A stretch of 64,000 bases of DNA from Chryseobacterium sp. (GCA_031286615.1 JAITUA010000013.1:62001-126000); one strand, 5' to 3'; positions 1-8,772 are shown, counted from the stretch's first letter. The notes: generated by a model from the sequence alone, not told the origin. Numbers and translations: made by a program.

Positions 1-239
1 ATAAAACGATAGACCAGGAAAGAGTGATTGAAAGAAGAAATAAATTGAAAGAATTCAACTCGCGCTACCAAAGCTTTGACAGCACGAGTGAATTTGAATC
101 TATTCCTGCTTTCAAAAGAAAAAATATTTCGATTGACGGAACTAATGCTTCAGATCAGAACATCAACACGTATCTGTCTGACAACAATGGCTCTATGCAG
201 ATCAGAGAAAACAGATTTTTAAATAAAGACGTAGATTAA
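1..239 (+). CDS. ftsZ: Cell division protein FtsZ, C-terminal tail (5' end outside window)
   Basis: The frame is open from the left edge, so the gene starts outside the window. What remains is the variable linker and the C-terminal peptide. The charged stretch ERRNKLKEFNSRY, the IPAFKRKNI block and the terminal FLNKDVD match the tail seen in flavobacterial FtsZ, where the last residues bind membrane tethers such as FtsA. The GTPase domain is not visible. The GatB/YqeY gene follows 89 bp downstream, the usual flavobacterial order after ftsZ. The assignment rests on the tail and the neighbour only, so it is good but not certain. Confidence 0.8.
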   Translation, partial: KTIDQERVIERRNKLKEFNSRYQSFDSTSEFESIPAFKRKNISIDGTNASDQNINTYLSDNNGSMQIRENRFLNKDVD

Positions 240-255
240 ACGCTATAAGCAGTAT

Positions 256-300
256 GCAGTAAGCTATAGGCTATTCCAGCCTAATCAAAAGGCTTACTGC
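256..300. repeat. Short inverted repeat between ftsZ and the GatB/YqeY gene
   Basis: GCAGTAAGC (256-264) is repeated in inverse as GCTTACTGC (292-300), with further TACTGC and TATAGC words around it. No T-run follows. It looks like a small dispersed intergenic palindrome rather than a terminator. Confidence 0.4.
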
Positions 301-328
301 TTACTGCCTAAAGCTTAAAGCCCAAACC

Positions 329-775
329 ATGAGTTTAGAAAATATAATAAGCGAAGCTATAAAAACAGCCATGAGAGAAAAAGACAGAGTAGCTCTGGAC
401 TCTCTCCGTGCTGTAAAATCTCAGATTCTTCTTTTACAAACAGAAGCAAGAGGTGCTGAAGTTTCTGCAGAGCAGGAAATTGCTATTCTGCAGAGAATGA
501 TCAAGCAGCGTAAAGATTCTTTTGAGCAGTTTTCTGCTCAGGGAAGACAGGACCTTGCAGAAGTAGAAGAAGCTCAAATGAAAGTAATTGAGAAGTTTTT
601 ACCTAAACAACTTTCTGCTGAAGGACTTGAAACAGAAATTAAAAATATTATTTCTGAAACCGGAGCTGAATCTATCAAAGATTTAGGGAAGGTAATGGGA
701 GCAGCATCAAAAGCATTAGCCGGAAAATCAGACGGAAAAAGTATTTCCGAGATGGCTAAAAAGCTTCTGTCATAG
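329..775 (+). CDS. GatB/YqeY domain-containing protein
   Basis: This is a 148-residue soluble protein beginning SLENIISEAIKTAMREKD. That N-terminal helix, the following DSLRAVKSQILLLQTEAR segment and the C-terminal DLGKVMGAASKALAGKSDGK block are typical of the stand-alone YqeY family. The family resembles the tRNA-binding tail of GatB, the glutamyl-tRNA amidotransferase subunit. The precise role is unknown; tRNA binding or an aid to amidotransferase is inferred from the GatB similarity. Length matches the family (about 150 residues). It follows ftsZ and is closed by a strong hairpin at 881-910. Confidence 0.88.
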   Translation: MSLENIISEAIKTAMREKDRVALDSLRAVKSQILLLQTEARGAEVSAEQEIAILQRMIKQRKDSFEQFSAQGRQDLAEVEEAQMKVIEKFLPKQLSAEGLETEIKNIISETGAESIKDLGKVMGAASKALAGKSDGKSISEMAKKLLS

Positions 776-1183
776 TTGAAAGCTAACCGTTGACGGCAGA
801 TCCATAACCCTTCAACTTATTTTCTATCAACTATCTATTTACATTAGGATATACAACCTTTGCATATCGATTTGATTAAAGAAGCCCGGAACTCTTCAGT
901 TCCGGGCTTCACTTTCTTTGGATATTAAAGTTTGTTAATCAGTTTGATTCTAAACTGGTAAAAAGAATTAAGATACTACCATATTTCATAGGGTATTTAA
1001 GTGATTGATTGCTTGAGGGAAAGACTTAAATGTTTTTTCATGGTCGTTTGTTTTTCAGAATCATTTCAAAATTAATAATAATTTTCTATTATTCCTAGTC
1101 TTAATTCACATTTTTTTGAATATTATTACAATATTAATATTTGATTAATTTTATATGACTAATCAATTGATAGTTTTTATATA
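776..1183. other. Intergenic gap between YqeY and bacilliredoxin genes
   Basis: About 400 bp without a credible gene. It holds the terminator hairpin at 881-910, then an increasingly AT-rich tract (about 1070-1180) leading into the bacilliredoxin promoter. Nothing else is recognised. Confidence 0.6.
881..915 (+). terminator. Hairpin terminator after ftsZ-YqeY
   Basis: A perfect 13-bp stem, GAAGCCCGGAACT / AGTTCCGGGCTTC, with a four-base CTTC loop, followed by ACTTTCTTT. It lies about 105 bp after the YqeY stop, in an otherwise AT-rich gap. Confidence 0.7.
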
Positions 1184-1214
1184 TTGAACAAACGCAAAGA
1201 AATGCGTAACTTTG
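1184..1214 (+). promoter_or_regulatory. Bacteroidota-type promoter of the bacilliredoxin gene
   Basis: TAACTTTG at 1207-1214 fits the -7 consensus TAnnTTTG. TTG at 1184-1186 lies 20 bp upstream as the -33 element. The start codon at 1235 is 20 bp downstream. The TTG of the -33 box is in frame with the gene and could be mistaken for a start codon. Confidence 0.7.
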
Positions 1215-1234
1215 TACAGATAAAAACAAAATAT

Positions 1235-1645
1235 ATGTATCCAACAGATTTAGTAATGCCTATGAAGGCAGAGCTTACAGATAAAGGTTTCCAGGATTTA
1301 ACAACTCCAACTCAGGTAGAAGATGCGTTGAAGCAGTCAGGAACTACATTATTGGTAATTAACTCCGTATGTGGTTGTGCTGCAGGAGCTGCAAGACCAG
1401 GAGTTGTATACTCTTTGACTGGAGATAAGAAACCTGATCATTTAACAACTGTATTTGCAGGATTTGATACTGAGGCTGTAGCAGAAGCAAGAAAACACCT
1501 TGCTCCATTCCCTCCAAGTTCTCCATGTGTAGCACTTTTCAAAGATGGTGAATTGGTTCACATGTTAGAAAGACACCACATTGAAGGGAACCCTGCAGGT
1601 GCTATCGCAGCAAACCTTCAGGCTGCATATGACGAGTATTGCTAA
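1235..1645 (+). CDS. BrxA/BrxB-family bacilliredoxin
   Basis: The 136-residue protein starts MYPTDLVMPMKAELT, typical of the bacilliredoxin (UPF0403/YphP) family. The CGC motif in NSVCGCAAGAARPGV places cysteines at 46 and 48. In Firmicutes these proteins remove bacillithiol from oxidised protein thiols; in Bacteroidota the family is common and a thiol-redox role is inferred. I chose the ATG at 1235 because an in-frame TTG at 1184 falls in the promoter -33 box and the extra residues do not belong to the family. It is a single-gene unit with its own promoter and terminator. Confidence 0.9.
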   Translation: MYPTDLVMPMKAELTDKGFQDLTTPTQVEDALKQSGTTLLVINSVCGCAAGAARPGVVYSLTGDKKPDHLTTVFAGFDTEAVAEARKHLAPFPPSSPCVALFKDGELVHMLERHHIEGNPAGAIAANLQAAYDEYC

Positions 1646-1666
1646 GAAACAATAATCTACATATCA

Positions 1667-1697
1667 AACCGTTACATATTTTGTAACGGTTTTTTTA
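1667..1697 (+). terminator. Rho-independent terminator of the bacilliredoxin gene
   Basis: AACCGTTAC and GTAACGGTT form a 9-bp stem around a 7-base loop, followed by a run of seven or more T. It starts 22 bp after the stop codon. Confidence 0.85.
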
Positions 1698-1737
1698 TTT
1701 AATCTTGTAAAAAATTCTCAGAAAATTCAAATATCAT

Positions 1738-1745
1738 TATATTTG
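1738..1745 (+). promoter_or_regulatory. -7 box of the GH3-like gene
   Basis: TATATTTG fits TAnnTTTG and ends five bases before the ATG at 1751. Transcription would start almost at the start codon, giving a leaderless or very short leader. No convincing -33 box was seen. Confidence 0.45.
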
Positions 1746-1750
1746 TTGGA

Positions 1751-3265
1751 ATGGCAACCAAAGCACTTTTCAATACCGTCGTCAACTGGTTCATCCGTCA
1801 AAGGATAGATCAGATACAGAATTTCATGGATCATCCCATTGAGACTCAGAAAGGTATACTCTTTTCTCAGCTGTTCCATGCAGAAGATACAGAATACGGT
1901 AAATTATACGGATTCAACTCTATATCAAGTTATCAGGATTTTAAAAACAAAGTTCCGATCGTTACCTACGAAGAAATGGAACCTTATATTGAAAAAGCAA
2001 GGCAGGGACAAAAGGATGTAAGCTGGCCCGGACTCATTAAACATTTTGCCAAATCATCGGGAACCACCAATGCCAAGAGCAAATTCATCCCTATTTCTGC
2101 TGAGAGTCTTGAATACTGCCACATGAAGGCAGGAAAGGATATGGTATCCATCTACGCCAATAATCATCCCGAAAACCAGCTTTTTAATTATAAAAATTTA
2201 CGTTTAGGAGGAAGTTCTGAATTGTATGCTGATTTTAATACAAAATTTGGTGATTTATCCGCTATTTTAATTGATAATCTTCCTTTTTGGGTAGAAATCA
2301 CCACGACTCCAAGCAAGAAAGTATCTTTGATGGGAGAATGGGAAAGCAAACTGAAAGCGATCACCTCTGAAGTAAAAAATGAAGACGTGGGAAGTATCCT
2401 TGGGGTACCAAGCTGGATGATGGTTCTTCTTCAAAAAGTACTAAAGGAAACCAATATCGGAAGTATTTCAGAGCTATGGCCGAATTTGGAGGTCTTTTTT
2501 CATGGTGGAATCAGTTTTAAGCCCTACAGGGAGCAATTCAGGCAGATCATCGGAAAAAACATCAATTACTACGAAATTTACAACGCTTCTGAAGGTTTCT
2601 TCGGAATACAGGACAGGTCAGACAGTGATGAAATGCTGCTGATGCTGGATTATGGTATATTTTACGAATTCATTCCTATGGATCAGTTCCATTTTTCAAA
2701 TCCGAAAGTGGTAAGCCTGGAAGATGTGGAAGTTGGAAAAAATTATGCGATGGTTATTACAACCAATGGCGGCTTGTGGAGATATCTTATTGGTGACACT
2801 GTAGTCTTTACATCAACCAATCCGTTCAGAATTAAAATAACAGGAAGAACCAAACATTACATCAATGCTTTTGGTGAAGAACTGATGATTACCAATGTAG
2901 AATCTGCTCTTTCAAAAGCCTGCGAAGCTACGGGAGCACAAATCACAGATTTCACAGGAGCTCCTGTCTTTATGAAAGGAAACGAAGGAGGTGCCCACGA
3001 ATGGATCTTTGAATTCAGTCAGCATCCGGATAATCTGGATAATTTTATTGATGCTTTTGACAGGCATTTAAAGACTATTAATTCTGATTATGAAGCGAAA
3101 AGATACAACAATATCACTCTTAAAAAGCCCATCGTACACATCGCTAAAACCAATCTTTTCTATCACTGGCTGGAAGCGAAAGGAAAGCTTGGCGGACAAA
3201 ATAAAGTACCAAGATTAAGCAACGACAGAGAATATATTGAACCTTTGCTGGAAATGAATAAATAA
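1751..3265 (+). CDS. GH3 family acyl-adenylate-forming protein
   Basis: The 504-residue protein reads as a bacterial member of the GH3 (auxin-responsive promoter) family, in the ANL adenylating superfamily. Visible motifs are the phosphate-binding loop FAKSSGTTNAKSKFIP (near residue 98), the EIYNASEGFFGIQ segment (near 278), and the GGLWRYLIGDTV / ITGRTKHYINAFGEE core (340-375). Plant relatives join amino acids to acyl hormones; the bacterial substrate is unknown. The length is normal for the family (about 500). It is a single-gene unit converging with the lipoprotein at 3335 onto a shared terminator. Confidence 0.9.
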   Translation: MATKALFNTVVNWFIRQRIDQIQNFMDHPIETQKGILFSQLFHAEDTEYGKLYGFNSISSYQDFKNKVPIVTYEEMEPYIEKARQGQKDVSWPGLIKHFAKSSGTTNAKSKFIPISAESLEYCHMKAGKDMVSIYANNHPENQLFNYKNLRLGGSSELYADFNTKFGDLSAILIDNLPFWVEITTTPSKKVSLMGEWESKLKAITSEVKNEDVGSILGVPSWMMVLLQKVLKETNIGSISELWPNLEVFFHGGISFKPYREQFRQIIGKNINYYEIYNASEGFFGIQDRSDSDEMLLMLDYGIFYEFIPMDQFHFSNPKVVSLEDVEVGKNYAMVITTNGGLWRYLIGDTVVFTSTNPFRIKITGRTKHYINAFGEELMITNVESALSKACEATGAQITDFTGAPVFMKGNEGGAHEWIFEFSQHPDNLDNFIDAFDRHLKTINSDYEAKRYNNITLKKPIVHIAKTNLFYHWLEAKGKLGGQNKVPRLSNDREYIEPLLEMNK

Positions 3266-3298
3266 TGACTAAGAATATCCTTTCTAGTCAATTAATAA

Positions 3299-3331
3299 AA
3301 AAGCCGTAACTCAATTAGAATTACGGCTTTT
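3299..3331. terminator. Bidirectional terminator between GH3 and lipoprotein genes
   Basis: AAAAGCCGTAA (3299-3309) pairs with TTACGGCTTTT (3321-3331) around an 11-base loop. A and T runs on both flanks let it stop transcription from either side, fitting the convergent genes. Confidence 0.85.
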
Positions 3332-3334
3332 ATT

Positions 3335-3778
3335 TTATTTACTTAAGTCTTCTTTCATTTTTTTCGCAGCTTCCTCTACTTTTGAAGCTCCTTTTTTGGC
3401 GGCTTCTTTAGCATCCTGCCCTACTTCCTTAGCTCCGGATTTAATATCTTTCCCTACTTTATTGGCTTCGGTTTTGATGTCCTGTCCGGCCTTGTGAAGA
3501 TCCTGTTTCGTTTTATCGGCTGTTGCATCAATTTTATCTTTAGCCTTCTGAGCTGCATCATCAATCTTATTTCCAGCGGCATCTACTTTTGCTTTCACAT
3601 CTTCTTTTGCATTGTTGATTTTTGCAGTATCTACAGTATTTGGCGTTTCTGTAACGGTGGTAGTAGTTGTAGTAACTGATCCATCAGCGTTTTCTACCTG
3701 TTCTGTTTTTGTTGTTGATTTTGTACATGCTACAGTGAATACTGAGATCACTATTGCTGCAAGGATTTGTTTTTTCAT
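3335..3778 (-). CDS. Small lipoprotein with amphipathic repeat tail
   Basis: A 147-residue protein with a lipoprotein signal (ILAAIVISVFTVAC, lipid-modified Cys near residue 18). It continues with a Thr/Val-rich linker (TTTTTTVTETPN) and a C-terminal half made of repeating Lys/Ala/Asp helices (AKDKIDATADKTKQDLHKAGQ and variants, ending SKVEEAAKKMKEDLSK). That pattern resembles LEA-like or apolipoprotein-like amphipathic helices found in flavobacterial stress lipoproteins. No enzymatic motif is visible. A role in envelope stability or stress is only inferred. It lies 27 bp downstream of another small lipoprotein gene on the same strand. Confidence 0.7.
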   Translation of the reverse strand: MKKQILAAIVISVFTVACTKSTTKTEQVENADGSVTTTTTTVTETPNTVDTAKINNAKEDVKAKVDAAGNKIDDAAQKAKDKIDATADKTKQDLHKAGQDIKTEANKVGKDIKSGAKEVGQDAKEAAKKGASKVEEAAKKMKEDLSK

Positions 3779-3805
3779 ATTATATATTTTTTTAATGTAT
3801 TGGCT

Positions 3806-4168
3806 TTATTGTGTTTTAGAGTCTGGTGTTGAAGGTGTTTCTGCAGACTTCTGTTTCTTTTCTGCATCTGCCTTTTTCTTTTCCTCTTCCTGTTTTGCTT
3901 TATTTTCTTTTTCAAGTTCTGCTTTTAGCTTATTCTCTTCTTCCTGAAGTTTTTTAGCCTGTTTTACAGAGTCCAGATATTGAGGCGAAGACATTCTTAT
4001 CTTACGGGCAATATCCACCGAAACAGCTCCCGTGGAAAAGGAATCAACAGCAACAGTATCATAATTCATCTTAACTTCCTGTTCAGCAGCAAATCCCGGA
4101 GTTTCTTTCTTGGAACAGGCAGTGAAAAGGATTGTGAAAATAAAAATTGCAGACAGTATATTTTTCAT
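3806..4168 (-). CDS. Small lipoprotein with charged C-terminal tail
   Basis: This 120-residue protein has a clear lipobox (SAIFIFTILFTACSKK; Cys near residue 18). The mature part begins with about 50 unremarkable residues and ends in a highly charged coiled-coil tail (KKLQEEENKLKAELEKENKAKQ). I do not recognise a family, and the function is unknown. It starts four bases after the stop of the upstream EEP hydrolase gene and precedes the lipoprotein at 3335, so the minus-strand genes from about 8.8 kb down to 3.3 kb may form one or two transcription units. Confidence 0.65.
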   Translation of the reverse strand: MKNILSAIFIFTILFTACSKKETPGFAAEQEVKMNYDTVAVDSFSTGAVSVDIARKIRMSSPQYLDSVKQAKKLQEEENKLKAELEKENKAKQEEEKKKADAEKKQKSAETPSTPDSKTQ

Positions 4169-4172
4169 GGAA

Positions 4173-5144
4173 CTAATTTAGCAGAAATTCTGCAATTACA
4201 GGATAGTGATCCGATAATTTCACAGACTGATCTACTTTATAGCTTAAAGGAATAATGGATTTTGAACTAAAGATATAATCAATTCTCAAAGGCACTTTAT
4301 AGTCATGAAAACTGCTTGCACTTCCCTTTCCTGCCACCAAAAAGGCATCCTGAAGGTCTTTTCCAAGATTATAATATTCATAGGAATTAGGAACAGAATT
4401 AAAATCTCCGGCTAAAATAACAGGGTAAGGCGATAAATCTACCATTTTTCTGATTCTTTTCACCTGATCTTCATGAGCCTGGAATGTAGGTGTCATATGC
4501 GAAAGCAGTTGAGAGACATTTCCAAAACCTAAGCCGTCAAGCTTCGTAAACATAGATTTATGAAGTCTGAAAGGTTCAAGATAAACATTAATAATTCTGA
4601 TTACTTTTCCATTAATATCTATATCAGCATAAAATGAATTTCCACGAGCTTTCTCATCAATAAGTTCAGCCTGTCTTACAATTTTATGTTTCGTTTTAAG
4701 AATAACTGACGGATATTTTATAAGATCTCTTTTTATAGCGCGGTTGGTATCTTTTTCCTGTACAAGAATAATATCTGCATCCTGTTCTTTAATGTAATTT
4801 TTCACTTTATCCCAACCGTATTCTCCATATTTCACATTAAATGTCAATACTTTAATATCCCGTATTGTTTTTCCATTTTCCGTTTTTGGAGAAAAGTTGA
4901 TCCATCGTCTGATTGGGTTATAGAAAATAAGTGTACCTAATGCAAAAGCGATAGCTATTTTTTGTTTTTTAAAAATCCAGATCAGCGTAAGAATTATATG
5001 CGCTAATATCAGATAGGGAAAACCAAGCGAGAGAAGATTAAGATTGCCCAAAAGGTTAGGCGGAATCCACGCATTCCCTAATGTGCTTAACAGCAAAACA
5101 GCAATAACAATATGTATAAATAGTAATATCTGATTCGACTTCAT
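4173..5144 (-). CDS. Membrane-anchored endonuclease/exonuclease/phosphatase family protein (copy 1)
   Basis: A 323-residue protein with an N-terminal membrane region of about three helices (residues 8-90) followed by an EEP (DNase I-like) hydrolase domain. The metal and catalytic motifs are present: LTFNVKYGEYG, the Glu in DIILVQEKDTN, GDFNSVPNS, and the terminal SDHYPVIAEF. EEP enzymes cleave phosphodiester or phosphomonoester bonds using Mg2+; the substrate cannot be read from sequence. The neighbour at 5218 is a clear paralogue with the same architecture, so the pair arose by tandem duplication. The last domain residues align closely, including SSFHDYKVPLRIDYIFSSKS. Confidence 0.88.
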   Translation of the reverse strand: MKSNQILLFIHIVIAVLLLSTLGNAWIPPNLLGNLNLLSLGFPYLILAHIILTLIWIFKKQKIAIAFALGTLIFYNPIRRWINFSPKTENGKTIRDIKVLTFNVKYGEYGWDKVKNYIKEQDADIILVQEKDTNRAIKRDLIKYPSVILKTKHKIVRQAELIDEKARGNSFYADIDINGKVIRIINVYLEPFRLHKSMFTKLDGLGFGNVSQLLSHMTPTFQAHEDQVKRIRKMVDLSPYPVILAGDFNSVPNSYEYYNLGKDLQDAFLVAGKGSASSFHDYKVPLRIDYIFSSKSIIPLSYKVDQSVKLSDHYPVIAEFLLN

Positions 5145-5217
5145 GAAAAAACGGTCTTGGTACGGTTTTCTTTCAACAAAAATCCTACCAAGCAGACAAT
5201 TTTAACTCTTTTTATGA

Positions 5218-6210
5218 TTATTTGCTCTCCATGGAAAATTTCACGATGACAGGATAATGATCTGAAATACTTATAGAACGGTCAACTTCATAAGATATTG
5301 CCTTTACAGATTTTGAAGAAAAAACATAATCGATTCTGATTGGGAATTTATAGTCATGAAAACTGGTTGCACTTCCTTTTCCTGCCGTTAAAAATGCATC
5401 TTCAAGCCCATCTGATAAATGGTAATATTCATAAGAATTCGGTACAGAATTAAAGTCGCCGGTAAGGATGACCGGATAAGGTGAATTTTCAATTACTTCA
5501 CGAACGAGCGCTACCTGTTCCTGATGTTTTTTAAAGGTGGGAATAAGTTTTTTAACAACATCAATTACTTTTTTTTCATTGGTGTCAGCATCCTTGCCAG
5601 GTTTTATCATCTCTTTTTCAAACCGGAATGGATTAAGGTATACATCAATAAACCGATAAACTTTTCCATTTATTTCGATATCAGCAAATATCCCCGGAAT
5701 TCTCAAATCCTCATTTGGGGGTTGTATTATTTTTTCGTTAATGATTTTATGTTTGGTAAGAATAGCAAATATACCACTCGGTTTTACTTTCTGATACTCT
5801 TTAAACTCATACAAGCCGGCACCATCTTCTTGTAAAAGAATAATATCGGCATTCTGAGATTTCAAATAAGCCCCTATGTTTTTCCTTCCCCAAAAGCCAG
5901 CTCTGGCATTAAACGAAACGACTTTTATTTCAGATTTACCTTTTTCAGGAGATGAATAATTGACCCAACGTTTTACAGGATTAATAAAAGCAAGACCTGC
6001 AAACATAAATACCAACGCTCTTTTTTTCCAGCTTAAAATCCAGAATATCGTCAGAAGGACATAAAGAATCATAAGTATGGGAAATCCTAAGGAAAGTAGA
6101 TTAAACCACGGAAAAACCTTGGGTGGAACATATGCATTCAATAATGTGCCCAGCAGCAAAAACAGAATCCCAAGATGCAGAACGAATAGTATGAGTCGGA
6201 AAACCTTCAC
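5218..6210 (-). CDS. Membrane-anchored endonuclease/exonuclease/phosphatase family protein (copy 2)
   Basis: A 330-residue paralogue of the downstream gene. Three N-terminal hydrophobic segments (residues 5-85) precede the EEP domain with VVSFNARAGFWG, DIILLQEDGAG, GDFNSVPNSYEYYHL and SDHYPVIVKF. All expected catalytic residues are visible, so both copies are probably active. It starts 9 bp downstream of the rhomboid protease stop, so it is likely co-transcribed with rhomboid and perhaps mutL. Substrate unknown; nucleic acid, lipid head group or sugar phosphate are all possible for this fold. Confidence 0.88.
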   Translation of the reverse strand: MKVFRLILFVLHLGILFLLLGTLLNAYVPPKVFPWFNLLSLGFPILMILYVLLTIFWILSWKKRALVFMFAGLAFINPVKRWVNYSSPEKGKSEIKVVSFNARAGFWGRKNIGAYLKSQNADIILLQEDGAGLYEFKEYQKVKPSGIFAILTKHKIINEKIIQPPNEDLRIPGIFADIEINGKVYRFIDVYLNPFRFEKEMIKPGKDADTNEKKVIDVVKKLIPTFKKHQEQVALVREVIENSPYPVILTGDFNSVPNSYEYYHLSDGLEDAFLTAGKGSATSFHDYKFPIRIDYVFSSKSVKAISYEVDRSISISDHYPVIVKFSMESK

Positions 6211-6219
6211 AATATTATT

Positions 6220-6975
6220 TTAATTGAAACGGTATAAATGTTTTTTCCAGCTGAGTGCCAGCAGCCAGCCTACTAAAGCTCCTCCTACGTGAGCAAGGTG
6301 AGCAACACCCCCTCCGTTACCTGAAACTCCAAGATATATGGAACCAACAACAATAATAGGCAGAAGATATTTTACTTTTATAGGAACCGGAATAAACATA
6401 ATTCCAATTTTAGAATCCGGATAAAGAGTTGCAAATGCTGCTATTACTCCGAAAATAGCACCCGAAGCTCCTACCATTCGAGATCTTAATAAGTCATAAT
6501 ACTCACCAGCCAATTTCTGCCCTTCCACTGTTGTAGCACTAATCTTCATACTTCCCACATAATCAAGAGCTGCTTTTGGATAAACTTCAGAAGGATTAAA
6601 GCCCAGACTTTGTAAGCGGGAAATAATTTGTTGAGCTTCCACAAAATTCCATAAATTAAAAAGGAAGAATGCCCCTAAACCACTGGCAAAATATAAAATC
6701 AAATATTTTCTGTCTCCCAATGTCTGCTCCAGAATTGGTCCAAAACTGAACAATGTAAACATATTGAATAAAATATGCATTATTCCTATAGATTCAGAAA
6801 TAGAAGCATGCATAAACATGTGGGTAATAATCTGCCAAGACCTAAAATTAGGAGAGAAAGGATAAAAACCAGAAAGTGTATTATATAAGTCTGGAAGCAG
6901 AAAATTAGCAACCAAATAAACGATAATATTGATGATAATAATATTTCTTGTAATCGGCGGTATATTGTTAAACAT
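6220..6975 (-). CDS. Rhomboid family intramembrane serine protease
   Basis: A 251-residue polytopic membrane protein. The rhomboid Ser is S171 in MVGASGAIFG and the catalytic His is H229 in AHLAHVGGALVGW; the upstream HMFMHA and HILFNMFTLFSFGP helix is also conserved. Rhomboids cut transmembrane substrates inside the bilayer. A longer than usual segment between about residues 113 and 165 precedes the active-site helix. It starts just 6 bp after the mutL stop, implying translational coupling. The substrate is unknown. Confidence 0.92.
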   Translation of the reverse strand: MFNNIPPITRNIIIINIIVYLVANFLLPDLYNTLSGFYPFSPNFRSWQIITHMFMHASISESIGIMHILFNMFTLFSFGPILEQTLGDRKYLILYFASGLGAFFLFNLWNFVEAQQIISRLQSLGFNPSEVYPKAALDYVGSMKISATTVEGQKLAGEYYDLLRSRMVGASGAIFGVIAAFATLYPDSKIGIMFIPVPIKVKYLLPIIVVGSIYLGVSGNGGGVAHLAHVGGALVGWLLALSWKKHLYRFN

Positions 6976-6981
6976 AATTTT

Positions 6982-8772
6982 TTAAAATTTGTTTTTAAAA
7001 TCATTAAACGGAACCTCGTAATAGCATCTTTTTCCGTCCGGTAAAAATTCCGGGAAACCTAGTGCTGTAAAGTCTTTGATCAGCTGTTCCGCATCTTTTT
7101 TATATATAAAGTCAAACCTTGACTTCGACTGCATTTTGTTCCATTGATTATGATAATACTGCAAAAATTCTTCTTCTGTTTTGTATTCCAGGATCTCAAA
7201 AAGGTTTTCCAGGAATTGCATTGCCTGGGTTTCCTTCAGTCCTTCAGGAAGAGAATCTATTCGAAGTACACTTTCATGAGCAATTTTCATGTCAAACCCT
7301 AATTCCGGAAGATATTTTTTGAACGAATTGTATTTTGCCTTCTCAATTTCATTCATATGGTATTCCAGAGAGAAAAGAAGGGCGTGGCTGTTCGTGTTTG
7401 ATTTTCTGGTAGATTTATTTCCTTCAGAAACCAATAACCTGTGCATTCTTCCTAAATCCAACATCAATGTCACATCTCCTTTATTAAAAAGCCAGTAGCC
7501 GTTCGGAAGTCTCATTAAATCTTCATCAAAATCTTCATCTTCAAATAAATTGATCTTTGAAGGCTCGGCAGTAATATTCTGATGATACATTTCCGTAAGA
7601 TTCTGAATTTCTTCCGGATGTACCACATTTTTTTCTTCAAGGAATGGATTATAATCTTTATCGACGATGATTTCCGGCATTTTTACAAAGCCACTTCCTC
7701 CACCGTTTCCTTTGCTTGGAATGGGTTTATTCATCATTTCATCCAATTCCGGATCTCTGTCGAAATCAAGGCTTGGAGAGACATTATAAATTCCTAAAGA
7801 TCTTTTTATGGTTGAACGGAGCAAAGCAAAAATAAGATGTTCATCTTCAAACTTTACTTCAGTTTTCTGTGGATGGATATTCACATCAATTTTCTCCGGA
7901 TCAAGCTCCAGGAAAAGGAAAAATGAGGGTACATATCCGGGCTGAAGCAGTCCTTCAAAGGCTTCCTGTACTGCTTTATTGAAGTATGGGCTTCTGAAAT
8001 ACCTTCCGTTCACAAAAAGAAACTGCTCTCCTCTTGCTTTTTTAGCTCCTTCAGGCTTGGCAACAAACCCATGAAGCTTACACCAGATAATATCTTCTTT
8101 GATAGGAATCAAAAGCGGCTGAAGTTTTCTTCCGAAAACATCTACAATACGCTGCATCTGGCTTCCTTTTCTCAACCTGAAAACAGCTTCATCATCATGG
8201 AAGAGGGAAAACTCCAGATTTTCATGAGCTAATGCAACACGCTGAAATTCATCAATTACATGTCTGAATTCAATATTATTATTTTTTAAAAACTTCCTTC
8301 TTGCCGGAACGTTATAAAAAAGATTTTTCACTAAAAAATTTGATCCGTCTGCTGTCTGAACCGGGTCCTGAAACTGGAAAACTCCGCCTTCAATATAAAT
8401 GTTGGTACCAATGGAGGTATCTTTCTGCTTCGTTCTGAGTTCTACCTGAGAAACTGCAGCAATCGAAGCCAACGCTTCACCACGGAAGCCTTTTGTAGCA
8501 ATCTTAAAGATATCTTCTGTCCCTTTGATTTTCGAGGTAGCATGTCTTTCAAATGCCATACGGGCATCTGTTTCGGACATTCCTTTTCCGTCGTCTACCA
8601 CCTGAATAAGGTTCTTCCCGGCATCTCTGATGATCAATTCAATCTTCGTTGCATCTGCATCTATAGCATTTTCCAAAAGTTCTTTCACGATGGATGCAGG
8701 CCGCTGCACCACCTCTCCCGCTGCAATTTGGTTCGCTACATGATCCGGTAAAAGCTGAATAATATCTGACAT
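6982..8772 (-). CDS. mutL: DNA mismatch repair protein MutL
   Basis: A 596-residue protein with the GHKL ATPase N-terminus: ELLENAIDADATKIEL, DDGKGMSETDARMAFERHATSKI and GFRGEALASIAAVS are all intact. The transducer domain contains QFLFVNGRYFRSP and DVNIHPQKTEVKF, followed by an acidic linker (about 350-430) and a C-terminal dimerisation domain. MutL couples mismatch recognition by MutS to strand removal. I do not see the DQHAxxE endonuclease motif in the C-terminal domain; the corresponding part reads LLFSLEYHMNEIE. I chose the start at MSDIIQLLPDHVANQIAAGEVV, five codons inside the longest frame, since this matches the family. Confidence 0.96.
   Translation of the reverse strand: MSDIIQLLPDHVANQIAAGEVVQRPASIVKELLENAIDADATKIELIIRDAGKNLIQVVDDGKGMSETDARMAFERHATSKIKGTEDIFKIATKGFRGEALASIAAVSQVELRTKQKDTSIGTNIYIEGGVFQFQDPVQTADGSNFLVKNLFYNVPARRKFLKNNNIEFRHVIDEFQRVALAHENLEFSLFHDDEAVFRLRKGSQMQRIVDVFGRKLQPLLIPIKEDIIWCKLHGFVAKPEGAKKARGEQFLFVNGRYFRSPYFNKAVQEAFEGLLQPGYVPSFFLFLELDPEKIDVNIHPQKTEVKFEDEHLIFALLRSTIKRSLGIYNVSPSLDFDRDPELDEMMNKPIPSKGNGGGSGFVKMPEIIVDKDYNPFLEEKNVVHPEEIQNLTEMYHQNITAEPSKINLFEDEDFDEDLMRLPNGYWLFNKGDVTLMLDLGRMHRLLVSEGNKSTRKSNTNSHALLFSLEYHMNEIEKAKYNSFKKYLPELGFDMKIAHESVLRIDSLPEGLKETQAMQFLENLFEILEYKTEEEFLQYYHNQWNKMQSKSRFDFIYKKDAEQLIKDFTALGFPEFLPDGKRCYYEVPFNDFKNKF

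Noticed and set aside
3612-3947. Open frames on the plus strand across the two lipoprotein genes
   Set aside because: Low-complexity Val/Phe/Ser translations are shadows of the Lys/Glu/Ala-rich genes on the other strand.
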